From contig JAFSWV010000120.1 of assembly GCA_017444325.1 (NCBI GenBank), positions 1 through 26,716 of the forward strand: a stretch of 26,716 bases of DNA, read 5' to 3'. The notes under the pieces were generated by a model. That model worked only from the letters and a program-made list of their open reading frames with translations. It made no database searches and had not been told where the DNA came from. Below are positions 14,789 through 23,039 of this stretch, piece by piece. The stretch's first letter is position 1; the number at the start of each line of letters is the position of its first letter. This stretch comes from a bacterium. Lineage in GTDB: Bacteria; Auribacterota; UBA3054. The translations under genes and the position numbers were made by a program.

Positions 14789-16651
14789 ATGCGCAGGACT
14801 TTCCAACTGTGGCTTTTCGTCTCCGTGGCGCTCGCTTTCGCCGCCCTCTTTTACCTGACTTACTACCTTCAGACAAAAGAGGCCTTCAGCGCCGCTGAAA
14901 GCCTTATCGAATTGAGGATGGAGGACGCCAAGAAGCAGATCTCCATCAACGAGAACAACCTCAAAGCCGTGCTCGACATTTGCAACACTTCCATGGCCAA
15001 CGATGTCAAGACTGTGGCCTACATCTTAGAATGCGTGCCGGCTTTCGCCACCGACGCTCACAAATTGGAAGAGCTGCGCCAGATCATGGGCTACGACGAG
15101 ATCCACGTCGTGAACAAGCACGGACTAATTGAAAACTGCGCCATCGACCCCGTCATCGGCAACGCCGAGCATTACATCGGCTTCAACCTTAAGCTGCACG
15201 CCCAGTCCGAGCCTTTTGTCCACGGAATTGGCAAAAAGAATTTCGTTTTGGTCCAGCCGCCCCTGCCCAGGGGCATGGATCGCAAGCTCTTCCAGTACGG
15301 CGGCGCCTCCAGGCTTGACGACGAAGGCATCGTGCAGCTGGGAATCTCCGTCAGCTTCCTGGAAAGGGCTATGGAGAACAACAGCCTGGCGACCTTATCC
15401 CCCGGTCTTCGCATCGGCGTCGGCGGCGAGATCCTGATATTGCGCGGCGAAAAGATCGTTGGCGCCGCCAGAGTGGACCTTGAAGGCCGCACGCTCACCT
15501 CCATCGGCATAGACCAAAAACTCATAGACGACATCCGTCAGGGCGAGGGCTCTTTCTCCGCCGAAATAGACGGCGTAAAATTCTTCGGCCTGTACGTTCA
15601 GAGCGGCGATCTCACCCTGGTCGGCGTGATGCCGAATTACGAAGTGACGAGCAAACGCAACGGCGTCGCCATCCAGCTCATCATAGCCGGCCTCGTTTTG
15701 ATGCTGGTCGTCTTCTTGTCCGTTTCTAAGCTTGTCCAGACGATCGTTATAGACGGCATCGACCGCATCAACGTCTCCTTGGGAAGAATCACGGCCGGAC
15801 ACCTTGATGAAAAAGTCGAGGAGGACAATTCCGAAGAATTCCGCAAACTTTCCGGCGGCATCAATACTACGGTGGAAGCCCTGAAAGGCGCCATCGCTGC
15901 GGAGAAGACGAGGCTGAACAGCGAACTGGAGTTCGCCAGGGCCGTTCAGATCTCCGCGCTCCCGCAGATCCACGACGATCCGCGGTTCGAGATCTACGCC
16001 TCCATGGAAGCCGCCAAGGAAGTGGGCGGCGACTTCTACGACTTCTTCATCGTTGACGAATCGCACCTGGCCTTCCTTATCGCCGACGTTTCCGGCAAAG
16101 GCATCCCGGCCGCCATGTTCATGATGAACGCCAAGGCGCAGTTGAAATCCAACATTCTGAACAATCCCAGGAAGCCTTTAGACGAAGTGATCTATGACGT
16201 CAACAACAGCATCTGCGAAGGCAACGACGCCTGCATGTTCGTGACCGTCTTCGTCGGCGTGCTTGATCTGAGAAGCGGGCTTTTGACTTACGTCAACGCC
16301 GGCCACAACGCCCCCGTAGTCAGACGCGCGAACGGCGAAGCTTCCTGGCTGCCTGTGGAGAACGGCTTCGTAATAGGCGGCATGGACAGCGTAAGCTATG
16401 TCCAGGAGACATTCCAGCTGTCGCCCGATGACGGCATCCTCCTCTACACCGACGGCGTAACGGAGGCTATGAATCCGCAGCTAGCCCTTTACGGGGATGA
16501 CAGGCTGATAACCTTAATGGACGGCCCGATCATGCACTCCGCGCCCTTTGACTGCATCCTTGACGAACTCAAGGGCGACGTTCTGGCTTTCGCCGACGGC
16601 GCCCCTCAGTCCGATGACATAACCATGCTCTTCCTGCGTTACCTAGGATAA
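14789..16651 (+). CDS. Membrane-bound sensor PP2C/SpoIIE-type serine phosphatase
   Basis: 620 residues. TM1 is at about 8-26, an extracytoplasmic sensor region (Cache-like, judged from size and position) at about 30-288, and TM2 at about 292-316. A HAMP-type segment (about 317-370) and a short coiled linker follow. The SpoIIE/PP2C phosphatase domain (about 385-620) has metal-ligand motifs: D415 in EVGGDFYD, D433 in IADVSGKGIPA, D555 in LYTDGVTEA and D609/D610 in SDDITM. The family dephosphorylates STAS-domain proteins, and here the partner is the protein encoded just upstream. The operon therefore links an envelope signal to the STAS switch. The TM-sensor-TM-HAMP layout resembles RsbU/RsbP-like sensor phosphatases of many bacteria. 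The signal is unknown. Confidence 0.92.
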   Translation: MRRTFQLWLFVSVALAFAALFYLTYYLQTKEAFSAAESLIELRMEDAKKQISINENNLKAVLDICNTSMANDVKTVAYILECVPAFATDAHKLEELRQIMGYDEIHVVNKHGLIENCAIDPVIGNAEHYIGFNLKLHAQSEPFVHGIGKKNFVLVQPPLPRGMDRKLFQYGGASRLDDEGIVQLGISVSFLERAMENNSLATLSPGLRIGVGGEILILRGEKIVGAARVDLEGRTLTSIGIDQKLIDDIRQGEGSFSAEIDGVKFFGLYVQSGDLTLVGVMPNYEVTSKRNGVAIQLIIAGLVLMLVVFLSVSKLVQTIVIDGIDRINVSLGRITAGHLDEKVEEDNSEEFRKLSGGINTTVEALKGAIAAEKTRLNSELEFARAVQISALPQIHDDPRFEIYASMEAAKEVGGDFYDFFIVDESHLAFLIADVSGKGIPAAMFMMNAKAQLKSNILNNPRKPLDEVIYDVNNSICEGNDACMFVTVFVGVLDLRSGLLTYVNAGHNAPVVRRANGEASWLPVENGFVIGGMDSVSYVQETFQLSPDDGILLYTDGVTEAMNPQLALYGDDRLITLMDGPIMHSAPFDCILDELKGDVLAFADGAPQSDDITMLFLRYLG

Positions 16652-16665
16652 AAAAGGAAATATCT

Positions 16666-17076
16666 ATGAACGTCGCTGTTACTCTGCAATTCCCGGCTGA
16701 AACGCAAAAGCTTCCCGAAGTTCTGGAAAAACTGGACACCAATCTCCTCTCCGCCGGCTGTCCGGAGGACGCCAGGATGCAATTAGCCGTGGCTGTCGAG
16801 GAGATCTTCGTCAATATCGCCAACTACGCCTACGAAGGAAAGCAAGGCTCCGCCGTCATAAACATCAAGGCCGACGCCCACAAGGCGACCATTTCCTTTG
16901 CTGACAGCGGCTTCCCCTACGACCCTCTGCAAAAAGAGGACCCCAACATCGAGCAGGCCGTGGAAGACCGCCCGATCGGCGGCCTGGGCGTTTTCCTTGT
17001 AAAGGAAATGTGCGACGAAGTGCATTACGAGCGCCGCGACGACATGAACATCCTGACGCTCGTCAAAAAATACTGA
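16666..17076 (+). CDS. HATPase_c anti-sigma factor/serine kinase-like protein (RsbW/SpoIIAB type)
   Basis: 136 residues forming one GHKL ATP-binding domain. The N-box reads VAVEEIFVNIANYAY (N50, N53), the G1 box ADSGFPYDP (D80) and the G2 box IGGLGVFLVKEM (105-113). Members phosphorylate the STAS partner and bind a target, often a sigma factor. It closes the three-gene module 14 bp after the phosphatase stop and has a good ribosome binding site (AAAGGAAA). The following gene is convergent, with only 3 bp between the two stop codons and no visible terminator. Confidence 0.9.
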   Translation: MNVAVTLQFPAETQKLPEVLEKLDTNLLSAGCPEDARMQLAVAVEEIFVNIANYAYEGKQGSAVINIKADAHKATISFADSGFPYDPLQKEDPNIEQAVEDRPIGGLGVFLVKEMCDEVHYERRDDMNILTLVKKY

Positions 17077-17079
17077 TCC

Positions 17080-18054
17080 TTACTCCACTTCCCTGAATTC
17101 CCCTTTCCCGTGGGAGGCGACTCTTTTTAAAAAAGCGCAGCCTCTCTCCGCTTTTTCCCTTCTCTTTACGCTTCCGTCCCTCGCCGGTCTGTAGGCGATA
17201 GCGTTTATCTGCGTGGCTTTTTCCCTTCTGCTTGCGTCGATCAGGGCCATTATCCTCCTTTCATGGACTACCTCGTCTTCTCCTTGCAGGTACGGCGGAT
17301 CATCGCTGATCAAAACCACCGCGTCGGGCTTGAGATTCAGGGCAAACTCCAGCGCTTTTATGGGAGTTGATCCGCTGGTGTCGGGGTCGTTGCCGCGGTT
17401 GACTTTCATCTCTTTCGCAAGCCAGGCGGAGAGTTCCCTTTTGGCGCTTTTGGTGGCGAAGCAGAGGTTGGTTTTGAAAGGAAATTTGCCGTCTGTGAAA
17501 AGCACAACATTGAAGAGCGTGTCGGGATGAAAAAGCTCCACGGTCTTCTCGGCCTCCTTCCTCACCGCCTCGAAAACGCCCTTCTGGACGATCGAGGAAG
17601 AGGAGTCCACCAGGATAACGATCGATCTAGCGGCGATCCGTTGTCCCAGGAACTCTATCTCGCCCCAGCCGTCGCCGCCCTTGGGTGCCTTACCGAGCCC
17701 CGCGTCCCCTAGCGAAAAGCTCATGTTGTCGCTGAGGGAGAGCCCTTCGCTTTCCCGCTTTATGTTTGGCTTGACCATTTCCGGTTCCGGCAGCGCAAGA
17801 CTGCTCGTGTCGCACTTGGCCGAGACGCGCATGTTTTTGGCCATGCTCTGCCCGTAGGATGCCGCCTTCTTGCACTGCAGCCTATGCTTCAGTTCCCGGG
17901 CCTTCAGTTTCGGCCCGGCCGCGCTCGCCGTGAAGAGCGGTTTCGGCGGCTTTACCGCCCGGTAGACTACTATCCCTCCCGCCACGAGAAAGAGGGCAAC
18001 ATGGATGCCTACGCTCACAAAAAGGCTGCCGTAGCGCGAAAAGTCAATCTTCAT
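17080..18054 (-). CDS. Membrane-anchored von Willebrand A (VWA) domain protein
   Basis: 324 residues. A short cytoplasmic start, one TM helix (about 10-32) and a Lys/Arg-rich periplasmic stretch (about 33-130) lead to a VWA domain (about 140-324). The MIDAS motif is DSSSS (D150, S152, S154), with Thr230 in SGSTP and D251/D252 in ISDDPP, so metal-dependent binding is likely. It is the last gene of the six-gene ExbB/ExbD operon and overlaps the second exbD by 11 bp. An N-terminal anchor followed by an extended region is the layout of TonB/TolA, but I see no TonB C-terminal domain; the VWA domain takes that place. I infer that it is the output arm of the ExbB/ExbD motor. Confidence 0.85.
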   Translation of the reverse strand: MKIDFSRYGSLFVSVGIHVALFLVAGGIVVYRAVKPPKPLFTASAAGPKLKARELKHRLQCKKAASYGQSMAKNMRVSAKCDTSSLALPEPEMVKPNIKRESEGLSLSDNMSFSLGDAGLGKAPKGGDGWGEIEFLGQRIAARSIVILVDSSSSIVQKGVFEAVRKEAEKTVELFHPDTLFNVVLFTDGKFPFKTNLCFATKSAKRELSAWLAKEMKVNRGNDPDTSGSTPIKALEFALNLKPDAVVLISDDPPYLQGEDEVVHERRIMALIDASRREKATQINAIAYRPARDGSVKRREKAERGCAFLKRVASHGKGEFREVE

Positions 18055-18487
18055 CTTCCCCGCAGCTGAAAGTTACGTTGGTTAACCCGGCCTTGTGGCA
18101 GCAGTCCAAAACGAGCGCGATCCGCTCGTGGAGCGCTTCGTCGTCAGCAGAGACCGAGACCAGGGCCGGGATCTTCGCGCCCCGGGAAGCCGCTTGAAAG
18201 CGCAGCAAGGTCTCTGTAAGTTCAGCAAGGTCCCGGCTTTTGGCCCTAACGAATGTCTGCCCGTTCAGAATGACCGCGCCCTCTGGATCGATCTCTATGA
18301 CCTGCTCGTCCGGCATGACGATTGCTTCCGTCTCCCTGCCTTCCCCGGGCAGCGAAAAACCCAAGTCCCCTTCCGTCTTGTTGAGAGAGCAGGCGGACAT
18401 GAAATAGATCAAAAGCAGAAAAGTGCAGTCTATCATGGAGGAGATGGGGAAGCTGATCTTGCCTGATTCTTTTTTGTTTATTCTCAT
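18044..18487 (-). CDS. ExbD/TolR-family protein (second copy)
   Basis: 147 residues. One TM helix near the N-terminus (about 14-34) carries the family's key Asp (D19 in SSMIDCTFLLLIYF), followed by a periplasmic domain with the ExbD-like ending LDCCHKAGLTNVTF. In characterised systems this Asp lies in the ExbB channel and takes part in proton flow. The ATG overlaps the first exbD stop by one base (TGATG), so the two are translationally coupled. Two different ExbD copies per operon are common in TolQ/ExbB-type clusters of several phyla and allow a heterodimer. Confidence 0.92.
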   Translation of the reverse strand: MRINKKESGKISFPISSMIDCTFLLLIYFMSACSLNKTEGDLGFSLPGEGRETEAIVMPDEQVIEIDPEGAVILNGQTFVRAKSRDLAELTETLLRFQAASRGAKIPALVSVSADDEALHERIALVLDCCHKAGLTNVTFSCGEDED

Positions 18488-18897
18488 CAGCTCTCCTCGT
18501 AGACGGAAAAGATTATTTTCGCTAGTCCCGCTTCTCCGCAGAGCTTCACGAATCTTTTCGTCACCGCGCTCTTGCTTCTTCTGTCGATCCTTAAGAGCAC
18601 CGTGCCCTTGGGCGTCGTTTTCGCGAAAGTTTCCAATTCCTTCTTCGCTTCCTCAACGTCGACCTTCCTCCCGTTGATAAGGCAGCTCTCGTCACTAAGG
18701 ATCGTCAGCGCGCAAAACGCTTCCTCGCCTTCCCTCTTCCCGAAATTTTTGACTTCCGGCAGCTCCAGCTCTTCCGGCGTATTTAGATTCTGCATGGTGG
18801 CGCTGCACATGAAGAAGATGAGAAGCAAAAAGACCATGTCGATCATGGGCGCCATGTCCAGCTCACACTCCGCTTTCTTTTTCCTTTGCCGCAGCAC
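18487..18897 (-). CDS. ExbD/TolR-family protein (first copy)
   Basis: 136 residues. N-terminal basic segment, TM helix about 17-33 with the conserved Asp (D20 in APMIDMVFLLLIFF), then a periplasmic domain ending GEAGLAKIIFSVYEES. The start is GTG at 18897, chosen because AAGGAGG (18908-18902) precedes it at ideal spacing. The gene begins 35 bp inside the 3' end of exbB. It pairs with the second ExbD and ExbB as the motor part of the operon. Confidence 0.93.
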   Translation of the reverse strand: MLRQRKKKAECELDMAPMIDMVFLLLIFFMCSATMQNLNTPEELELPEVKNFGKREGEEAFCALTILSDESCLINGRKVDVEEAKKELETFAKTTPKGTVLLRIDRRSKSAVTKRFVKLCGEAGLAKIIFSVYEES

Positions 18898-19666
18898 TTC
18901 TCCTCCTTTTCGGTCTCTCTTTTTCCTCCTCTTCCTCCAAGCCCAGCCTTATCCTAACTTTTTCCCTGGCCAGCCCGGATCCCGCGTAAACGTCCAAGAG
19001 TTCCGTCGCTTTGGAAAGCAGCTCCCTTTCCCTGATGTCGAAACGGCTCTTTAAAACGAAGAAGAAGACCATGGCCGGGATGCCGACGATCAATCCCGCG
19101 GCGGTGGTGAGGAGCGCCTCGCCGATGTCGCCTGCCAGCAGTTCCGGCTTCCCCATGCCGCCCAAGCCGATCTTGGAAAAAGCTTTGATCATGCCGCTAA
19201 CCGTTCCCAGCAATCCCAGCATCGGGGAAAGCGCGGCGATCGTCGAGAGCAGATTGAACCAGAACTGCATCGTGATGCTTTTCCCCTCCCACTTTTCAAT
19301 TATCGCCTCCTCCGCCTGCTGCCGCTCCTCCTTGTCGAGAGGATACTTCAGCTTTTCTATTCCCGGCGTCAAAACGAGCGCCAGAATGCTTTTGCCGATC
19401 GATAAAAGACCCAGCGCCGCCTTAAGGTCTCTCCTGTAGAGCGCCTCTTCCAAGCGCTCCGGAAGTCCTTTGGGAATAAACTTTCCTTTGCGCGTCTCGA
19501 AGAAACTGTAAACGGTTAGCCAGACTACCACGCAGGAGCAGAGCGCCAGAGGGTACATGAGAGGCCCTCCCGTCTTGAAAAGCCCCAACGCGGTGGTGGA
19601 TAAAGACTCCTCCTCCCCGAAAGCGGAAAGGGAGAAGAAAGCAAGTAAAACAAGCAAATATCTCAC
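18863..19666 (-). CDS. ExbB/TolQ/MotA-family proton channel
   Basis: 267 residues with a cleavable-looking N-terminal signal (about 1-17, ending SAFG|EE). Three TM helices follow, near 35-55, 135-160 and 180-205. The MotA/TolQ/ExbB core is FNLLSTIAALSPMLGLLGTVSGMIKAF followed by GEALLTTAAGLIVGIPAMVFF. The C-terminal tail is highly charged (Glu then Lys/Arg). ExbB forms the pentameric channel in which ExbD sits, using the proton gradient to drive movement of an envelope-spanning partner. The ATG overlaps the preceding gene's stop by 4 bp. Confidence 0.93.
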   Translation of the reverse strand: MRYLLVLLAFFSLSAFGEEESLSTTALGLFKTGGPLMYPLALCSCVVVWLTVYSFFETRKGKFIPKGLPERLEEALYRRDLKAALGLLSIGKSILALVLTPGIEKLKYPLDKEERQQAEEAIIEKWEGKSITMQFWFNLLSTIAALSPMLGLLGTVSGMIKAFSKIGLGGMGKPELLAGDIGEALLTTAAGLIVGIPAMVFFFVLKSRFDIRERELLSKATELLDVYAGSGLAREKVRIRLGLEEEEEKERPKRRRSAAAKEKESGV

Positions 19667-20502
19667 GGCAGCAGCTCCTCGGTGTAAGTGTTTATCAAAT
19701 GCGTTTTGGTATAGCGGTTCCCGATCTCAAGCCAGCGCAGGACTAGCTTCCTGTGGCGGCGGAACTCGACTTCCTTGTATTCGTTGGTCAGGATGCCGGC
19801 CAAGCGCACGGCAGTTTCCATATCGCCTGACCTTAAGGCGCAGACGCTCCCCAAGAAAAGGCAGTCCGCCCCGACTTTCCTTTCCAACGCGAAGAAAAGA
19901 TGCGGCGGAAGAAGGTAAAAGAGCGCGTTCCTATAGTCCTCCTCCCGGTGCAGGATCCGGCCCATATAGTAATGCCAGAGCGCCGCCGCTTCATCGCCTC
20001 CCGCTTCCCAAGCATACTTTTCCAAAAACGCCCTGGCTTTTTTGTGATCTCCTGTCTTCCAATGACAGATGCCCAAATACAGTCCCGCCATTTCATCATG
20101 GCTCTTTAAAAAATAGCGCTTGGCCTCCTGATAGCGCCCGCAGTTAAAAAGCAGTTTCCCGTAGACGAAATACGGCGCCTCGGCTCCGCCCGGCCAGCTT
20201 TCGGCCCAGGAGTAAAGTCCCCACAATTCATGCCCCCTTTCCAGCGCCCGCTTTTGTTTTGGCCCTCTGCGGTAAACCGTTTCCGAAAGCTCACGAAGCT
20301 CCACGGGATCCGTGAGCCTCAGTTTCGTCACCTGCTCCTTTTTCGCCCGGCACTTCATAAGGGAACCGTCCTTGGCGTAGCGCTCGTAAACGATCGCGTT
20401 CTCTTCGTGCTCCAACAATCTTCCGCTGAAGCTCTGCCCGGACTGCAGCGTCAGTCTGATAGGCAGAAGTACTGACAGAAATAAAAGGCATTTTCTTTTC
20501 AT
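19663..20502 (-). CDS. Secreted TPR-like protein of the ExbB/ExbD operon
   Basis: 279 residues when started at the ATG at 20502, which overlaps the upstream stop by 4 bp and has AGGGAGAAAGGG before it. An in-frame start at 20544 would lie inside the upstream gene and would spoil the signal peptide. An N-terminal signal (MKRKCLLFLSVLLPIRLTLQ) is followed by a small beta-rich segment (about 20-60). Helical TPR-like repeats run from about 90 to 250 (for example FVYGKLLFNCGRYQEAKRYF, then GICHWKTGDHKKARAFL). It probably acts as a periplasmic scaffold for the motor complex. I do not recognise a named family. Confidence 0.8.
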   Translation of the reverse strand: MKRKCLLFLSVLLPIRLTLQSGQSFSGRLLEHEENAIVYERYAKDGSLMKCRAKKEQVTKLRLTDPVELRELSETVYRRGPKQKRALERGHELWGLYSWAESWPGGAEAPYFVYGKLLFNCGRYQEAKRYFLKSHDEMAGLYLGICHWKTGDHKKARAFLEKYAWEAGGDEAAALWHYYMGRILHREEDYRNALFYLLPPHLFFALERKVGADCLFLGSVCALRSGDMETAVRLAGILTNEYKEVEFRRHRKLVLRWLEIGNRYTKTHLINTYTEELLP

Positions 20503-22988
20503 AAATACCCTTTCTCCCTGGCCTCCTTTTCCGTCGCGGCCCAATCGTTCGTCCTTCCCAGCGCCCGAAAGCAGAGAATGCTCTTCTCGTAGGCTTTCCC
20601 GACTTCAGCCTTTTCCCCTTGGTACATGACGTAAACGCGCTGGTAATAGCCAAGAGCCTCGCCGTATTTTTTCCCCAAGAAATAGCAGTCTCCCGCCAGC
20701 AGAAGCAAAGCGGCTTTCTTTTCCGGCGCCAATCCTTTCTGCCCTAAAAGCGCGAGAATCTTCTGAAGCGCTTCTTCCCTTTTCCCCTGCTTGAAAAGCG
20801 CAAGCCCTGAAAGCTCATCTCTGAGGAAAATATCTTCCAGTCGCTGGAAGGAATCCTCGCCCTCCGTGAGATACGTTTCCATCTCTTGATAGCGCTCCTT
20901 GCCAAGACTTGTCTCGGCTAGAAAGAGCCAGCCCTCGGAGGCCGCCGGATCTTTCGGGAACTCTTCTGTCAAAAATTTAGCCAGTTCTTCCGCCTCCTTC
21001 CTTTTCTTTTCCTCCAACAGGATTATCCGGCGCCTTAAACCTTCCGGCCCCAGGGAACGAAACTTAAGTTTAGCAAGCTCAGAATCGTCTTTTAAAAACA
21101 GGCACACTTTGGCAAAAGCCCCTGTCCGGCCTTTTTCCAATTCTGACTGCGCTTCCTTTCTTAGCGCTTCCTTGTACTCCGATGCGTCAACCGCTAACTT
21201 CAGCTCGACTTCCAGCGCGCCAACCGCCTCCCGTTCGACAAGGTCGTCCTTTGTCTTCAGCCAAAGTTTTTTCGCCGCGGTTCTTCCTTTTTCCGTCTCT
21301 CCCAAGATCCGGCAGGCCTCGAGGTAATTTTGCAGCGCTTCGCCCCTGAAGCCCGGAGTTCCCTCCGACAGCAGGTAAGGCTCAAGCAATTCCATAACAA
21401 GCCTTGGCCTTCCCAGGACCTTGTGGATCTCAGCCGCTTTCAAAAGCGCGTAGCACTCGAAATTGTCAGGCCGCCCGCCTTCCTTAGGCAGATTCTCCTT
21501 ATAGGCCGCGAGCGCTTCCGCAAGCTCCCCCAGAGCGCCCAGGGCGTCGCCTAAGGTGTTCTTCACCTCTTTAGCGTTATCGTACTCGGGGTAGCGCTCC
21601 AAGACCTCTCTTAGGGCCTTCTGGGCCCCGGAATAGTCCTCCGCCCGGTAGAGTATGGCCGCCAGGCGGAACTCTACGTCCGCCAGATGGGTGTTCTTGG
21701 GATATTTCTGTTTGAAAGCAGAGAAGGTTTCCTCAGCTTCCTCGTCCTCCCCCTGGTAATACTCCAGCATGCCTTTCCAATACGTCGCCTCGCCCGACAG
21801 CTTGTGCTCTTCCCCAAACTCCGCCAGCCATTTCTCCATTTCCCCTAAAGCCGCCTTCTCCTCCCCCATGAAGCCCAGTGCGCAGGCGGCGTAAAGTTTC
21901 GCCTCGCCAAGCATTGAGGATTCTCTGTATTTTTCCGTGTAGGCCAAAAAGCGCTCCCGCGCCCGCAAATATTCCCCCGATCGCATGGCCCCTTGGGCCG
22001 GCAGCAGCGCCAGCGCTTCCGTTTCATCGTCCTTCAGCTTTTCCCTCAGAAGCTCCTCCACACCTCTGTCCAATCGATCCAGGTATCCGCCCTGCAGACA
22101 GGCGTAGCAGCCCAGCTTTCTTAAACCGACCTTCACGAAATCGTTGGTCGTTATTCTTATCCCTTCCTCGCAATAGACCGCGCATTCGGGGTAATACGAG
22201 GCGTCGTAGCAGGCTCTGGCCAATCTCGCCAGCCTCGCCTCTCCGCAGGAGCTCTTGTCCGCCAGGCGGTAAGCGCTGAGCGCGCCCGCGAAATTATTGC
22301 TCATGTACATGACGTCCCCCAGCCGCAGCGCCAGATAATTCCTCAGCGCTTCCGCTTCTTCCCTTTTGTTCAGCGCCAAACCTTCCCGCAGATACTCAAG
22401 CGCCGGATCCGCTTTGCCTGTTTCCAAAAGACACCAAGCCAAGTGCAACGAAGAAAGCGCCCGGAACTTCTTTTCGTCCTTCACCTCTTCCCAATAGGGC
22501 AGGGCCTCCTCATAGCGCCCCGCCTTCGTCAGAGCCAGGGCCAAATTAGCTTTCACTTCCGCCGCCTCGCCGATGCCCTCGCTCAAAAGGTCGCGAAAGA
22601 TCTCCGCGGCGGACATAAAATGCCCGAGCTCCATTTCCGCCAGGCCGAATCCGAAGCGCGCCTTCCCCGCTTCTGAAAAATCAGGATAAGCCTTCCCAAC
22701 TTTATCGAAAAGCTCCGCCGAGTCCTCAAACCGCCTGATCCTGTAGGCCGCCACTCCCCCGAAATAAGTCATGCGGGGAAAATAATTCGACATCGCCTCC
22801 TCTTCCCCGTAGCGCTCCAAAAACGTGCGCGCCGCCAAAAAGGCGTTGGTCGCCTCTCCTCTTTTCAGCGAAGCGTAAGTAAAACGAAAAAGTCCCGCCG
22901 AATCGAGATCGTCAAGCTCTCCCCCAAAAACAAGGCAGAGCCACAGGACACTTATTCCGGTAGCTATGATAATTTTCTGACCGCGCAT
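20499..22988 (-). CDS. Large secreted TPR-repeat protein heading the ExbB/ExbD operon
   Basis: 829 residues. An N-terminal signal or anchor (about 1-22, IIIATGISVLWLCLVFGG) is followed almost entirely by tetratricopeptide-like helical repeats. Typical 34-residue units include AGRYEEALPYWEEV, AEDYSGAQKALREVLERYPEY and GKKYGEALGYYQRVYVMY. TPR arrays bind other proteins, and this one likely lies in the periplasm. It is the first of six genes joined by overlaps, which implies one complex with ExbB, two ExbD and the VWA protein. GGGAG lies upstream of the ATG. The 51-bp gap to the GH2 gene has no clear terminator, so read-through from that gene is possible. Confidence 0.87.
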   Translation of the reverse strand: MRGQKIIIATGISVLWLCLVFGGELDDLDSAGLFRFTYASLKRGEATNAFLAARTFLERYGEEEAMSNYFPRMTYFGGVAAYRIRRFEDSAELFDKVGKAYPDFSEAGKARFGFGLAEMELGHFMSAAEIFRDLLSEGIGEAAEVKANLALALTKAGRYEEALPYWEEVKDEKKFRALSSLHLAWCLLETGKADPALEYLREGLALNKREEAEALRNYLALRLGDVMYMSNNFAGALSAYRLADKSSCGEARLARLARACYDASYYPECAVYCEEGIRITTNDFVKVGLRKLGCYACLQGGYLDRLDRGVEELLREKLKDDETEALALLPAQGAMRSGEYLRARERFLAYTEKYRESSMLGEAKLYAACALGFMGEEKAALGEMEKWLAEFGEEHKLSGEATYWKGMLEYYQGEDEEAEETFSAFKQKYPKNTHLADVEFRLAAILYRAEDYSGAQKALREVLERYPEYDNAKEVKNTLGDALGALGELAEALAAYKENLPKEGGRPDNFECYALLKAAEIHKVLGRPRLVMELLEPYLLSEGTPGFRGEALQNYLEACRILGETEKGRTAAKKLWLKTKDDLVEREAVGALEVELKLAVDASEYKEALRKEAQSELEKGRTGAFAKVCLFLKDDSELAKLKFRSLGPEGLRRRIILLEEKKRKEAEELAKFLTEEFPKDPAASEGWLFLAETSLGKERYQEMETYLTEGEDSFQRLEDIFLRDELSGLALFKQGKREEALQKILALLGQKGLAPEKKAALLLLAGDCYFLGKKYGEALGYYQRVYVMYQGEKAEVGKAYEKSILCFRALGRTNDWAATEKEAREKGYL

Positions 22989-23039
22989 ATATTGCTCCCA
23001 ATATATAAGCGGTCGCGAAAACGAAAAAATTGCGTTAGC

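Noticed and set aside
17080..18054. TonB protein
   Set aside because: The N-terminal anchor fits, but the C-terminal part is a VWA domain with a MIDAS motif and no TonB C-terminal fold is visible.
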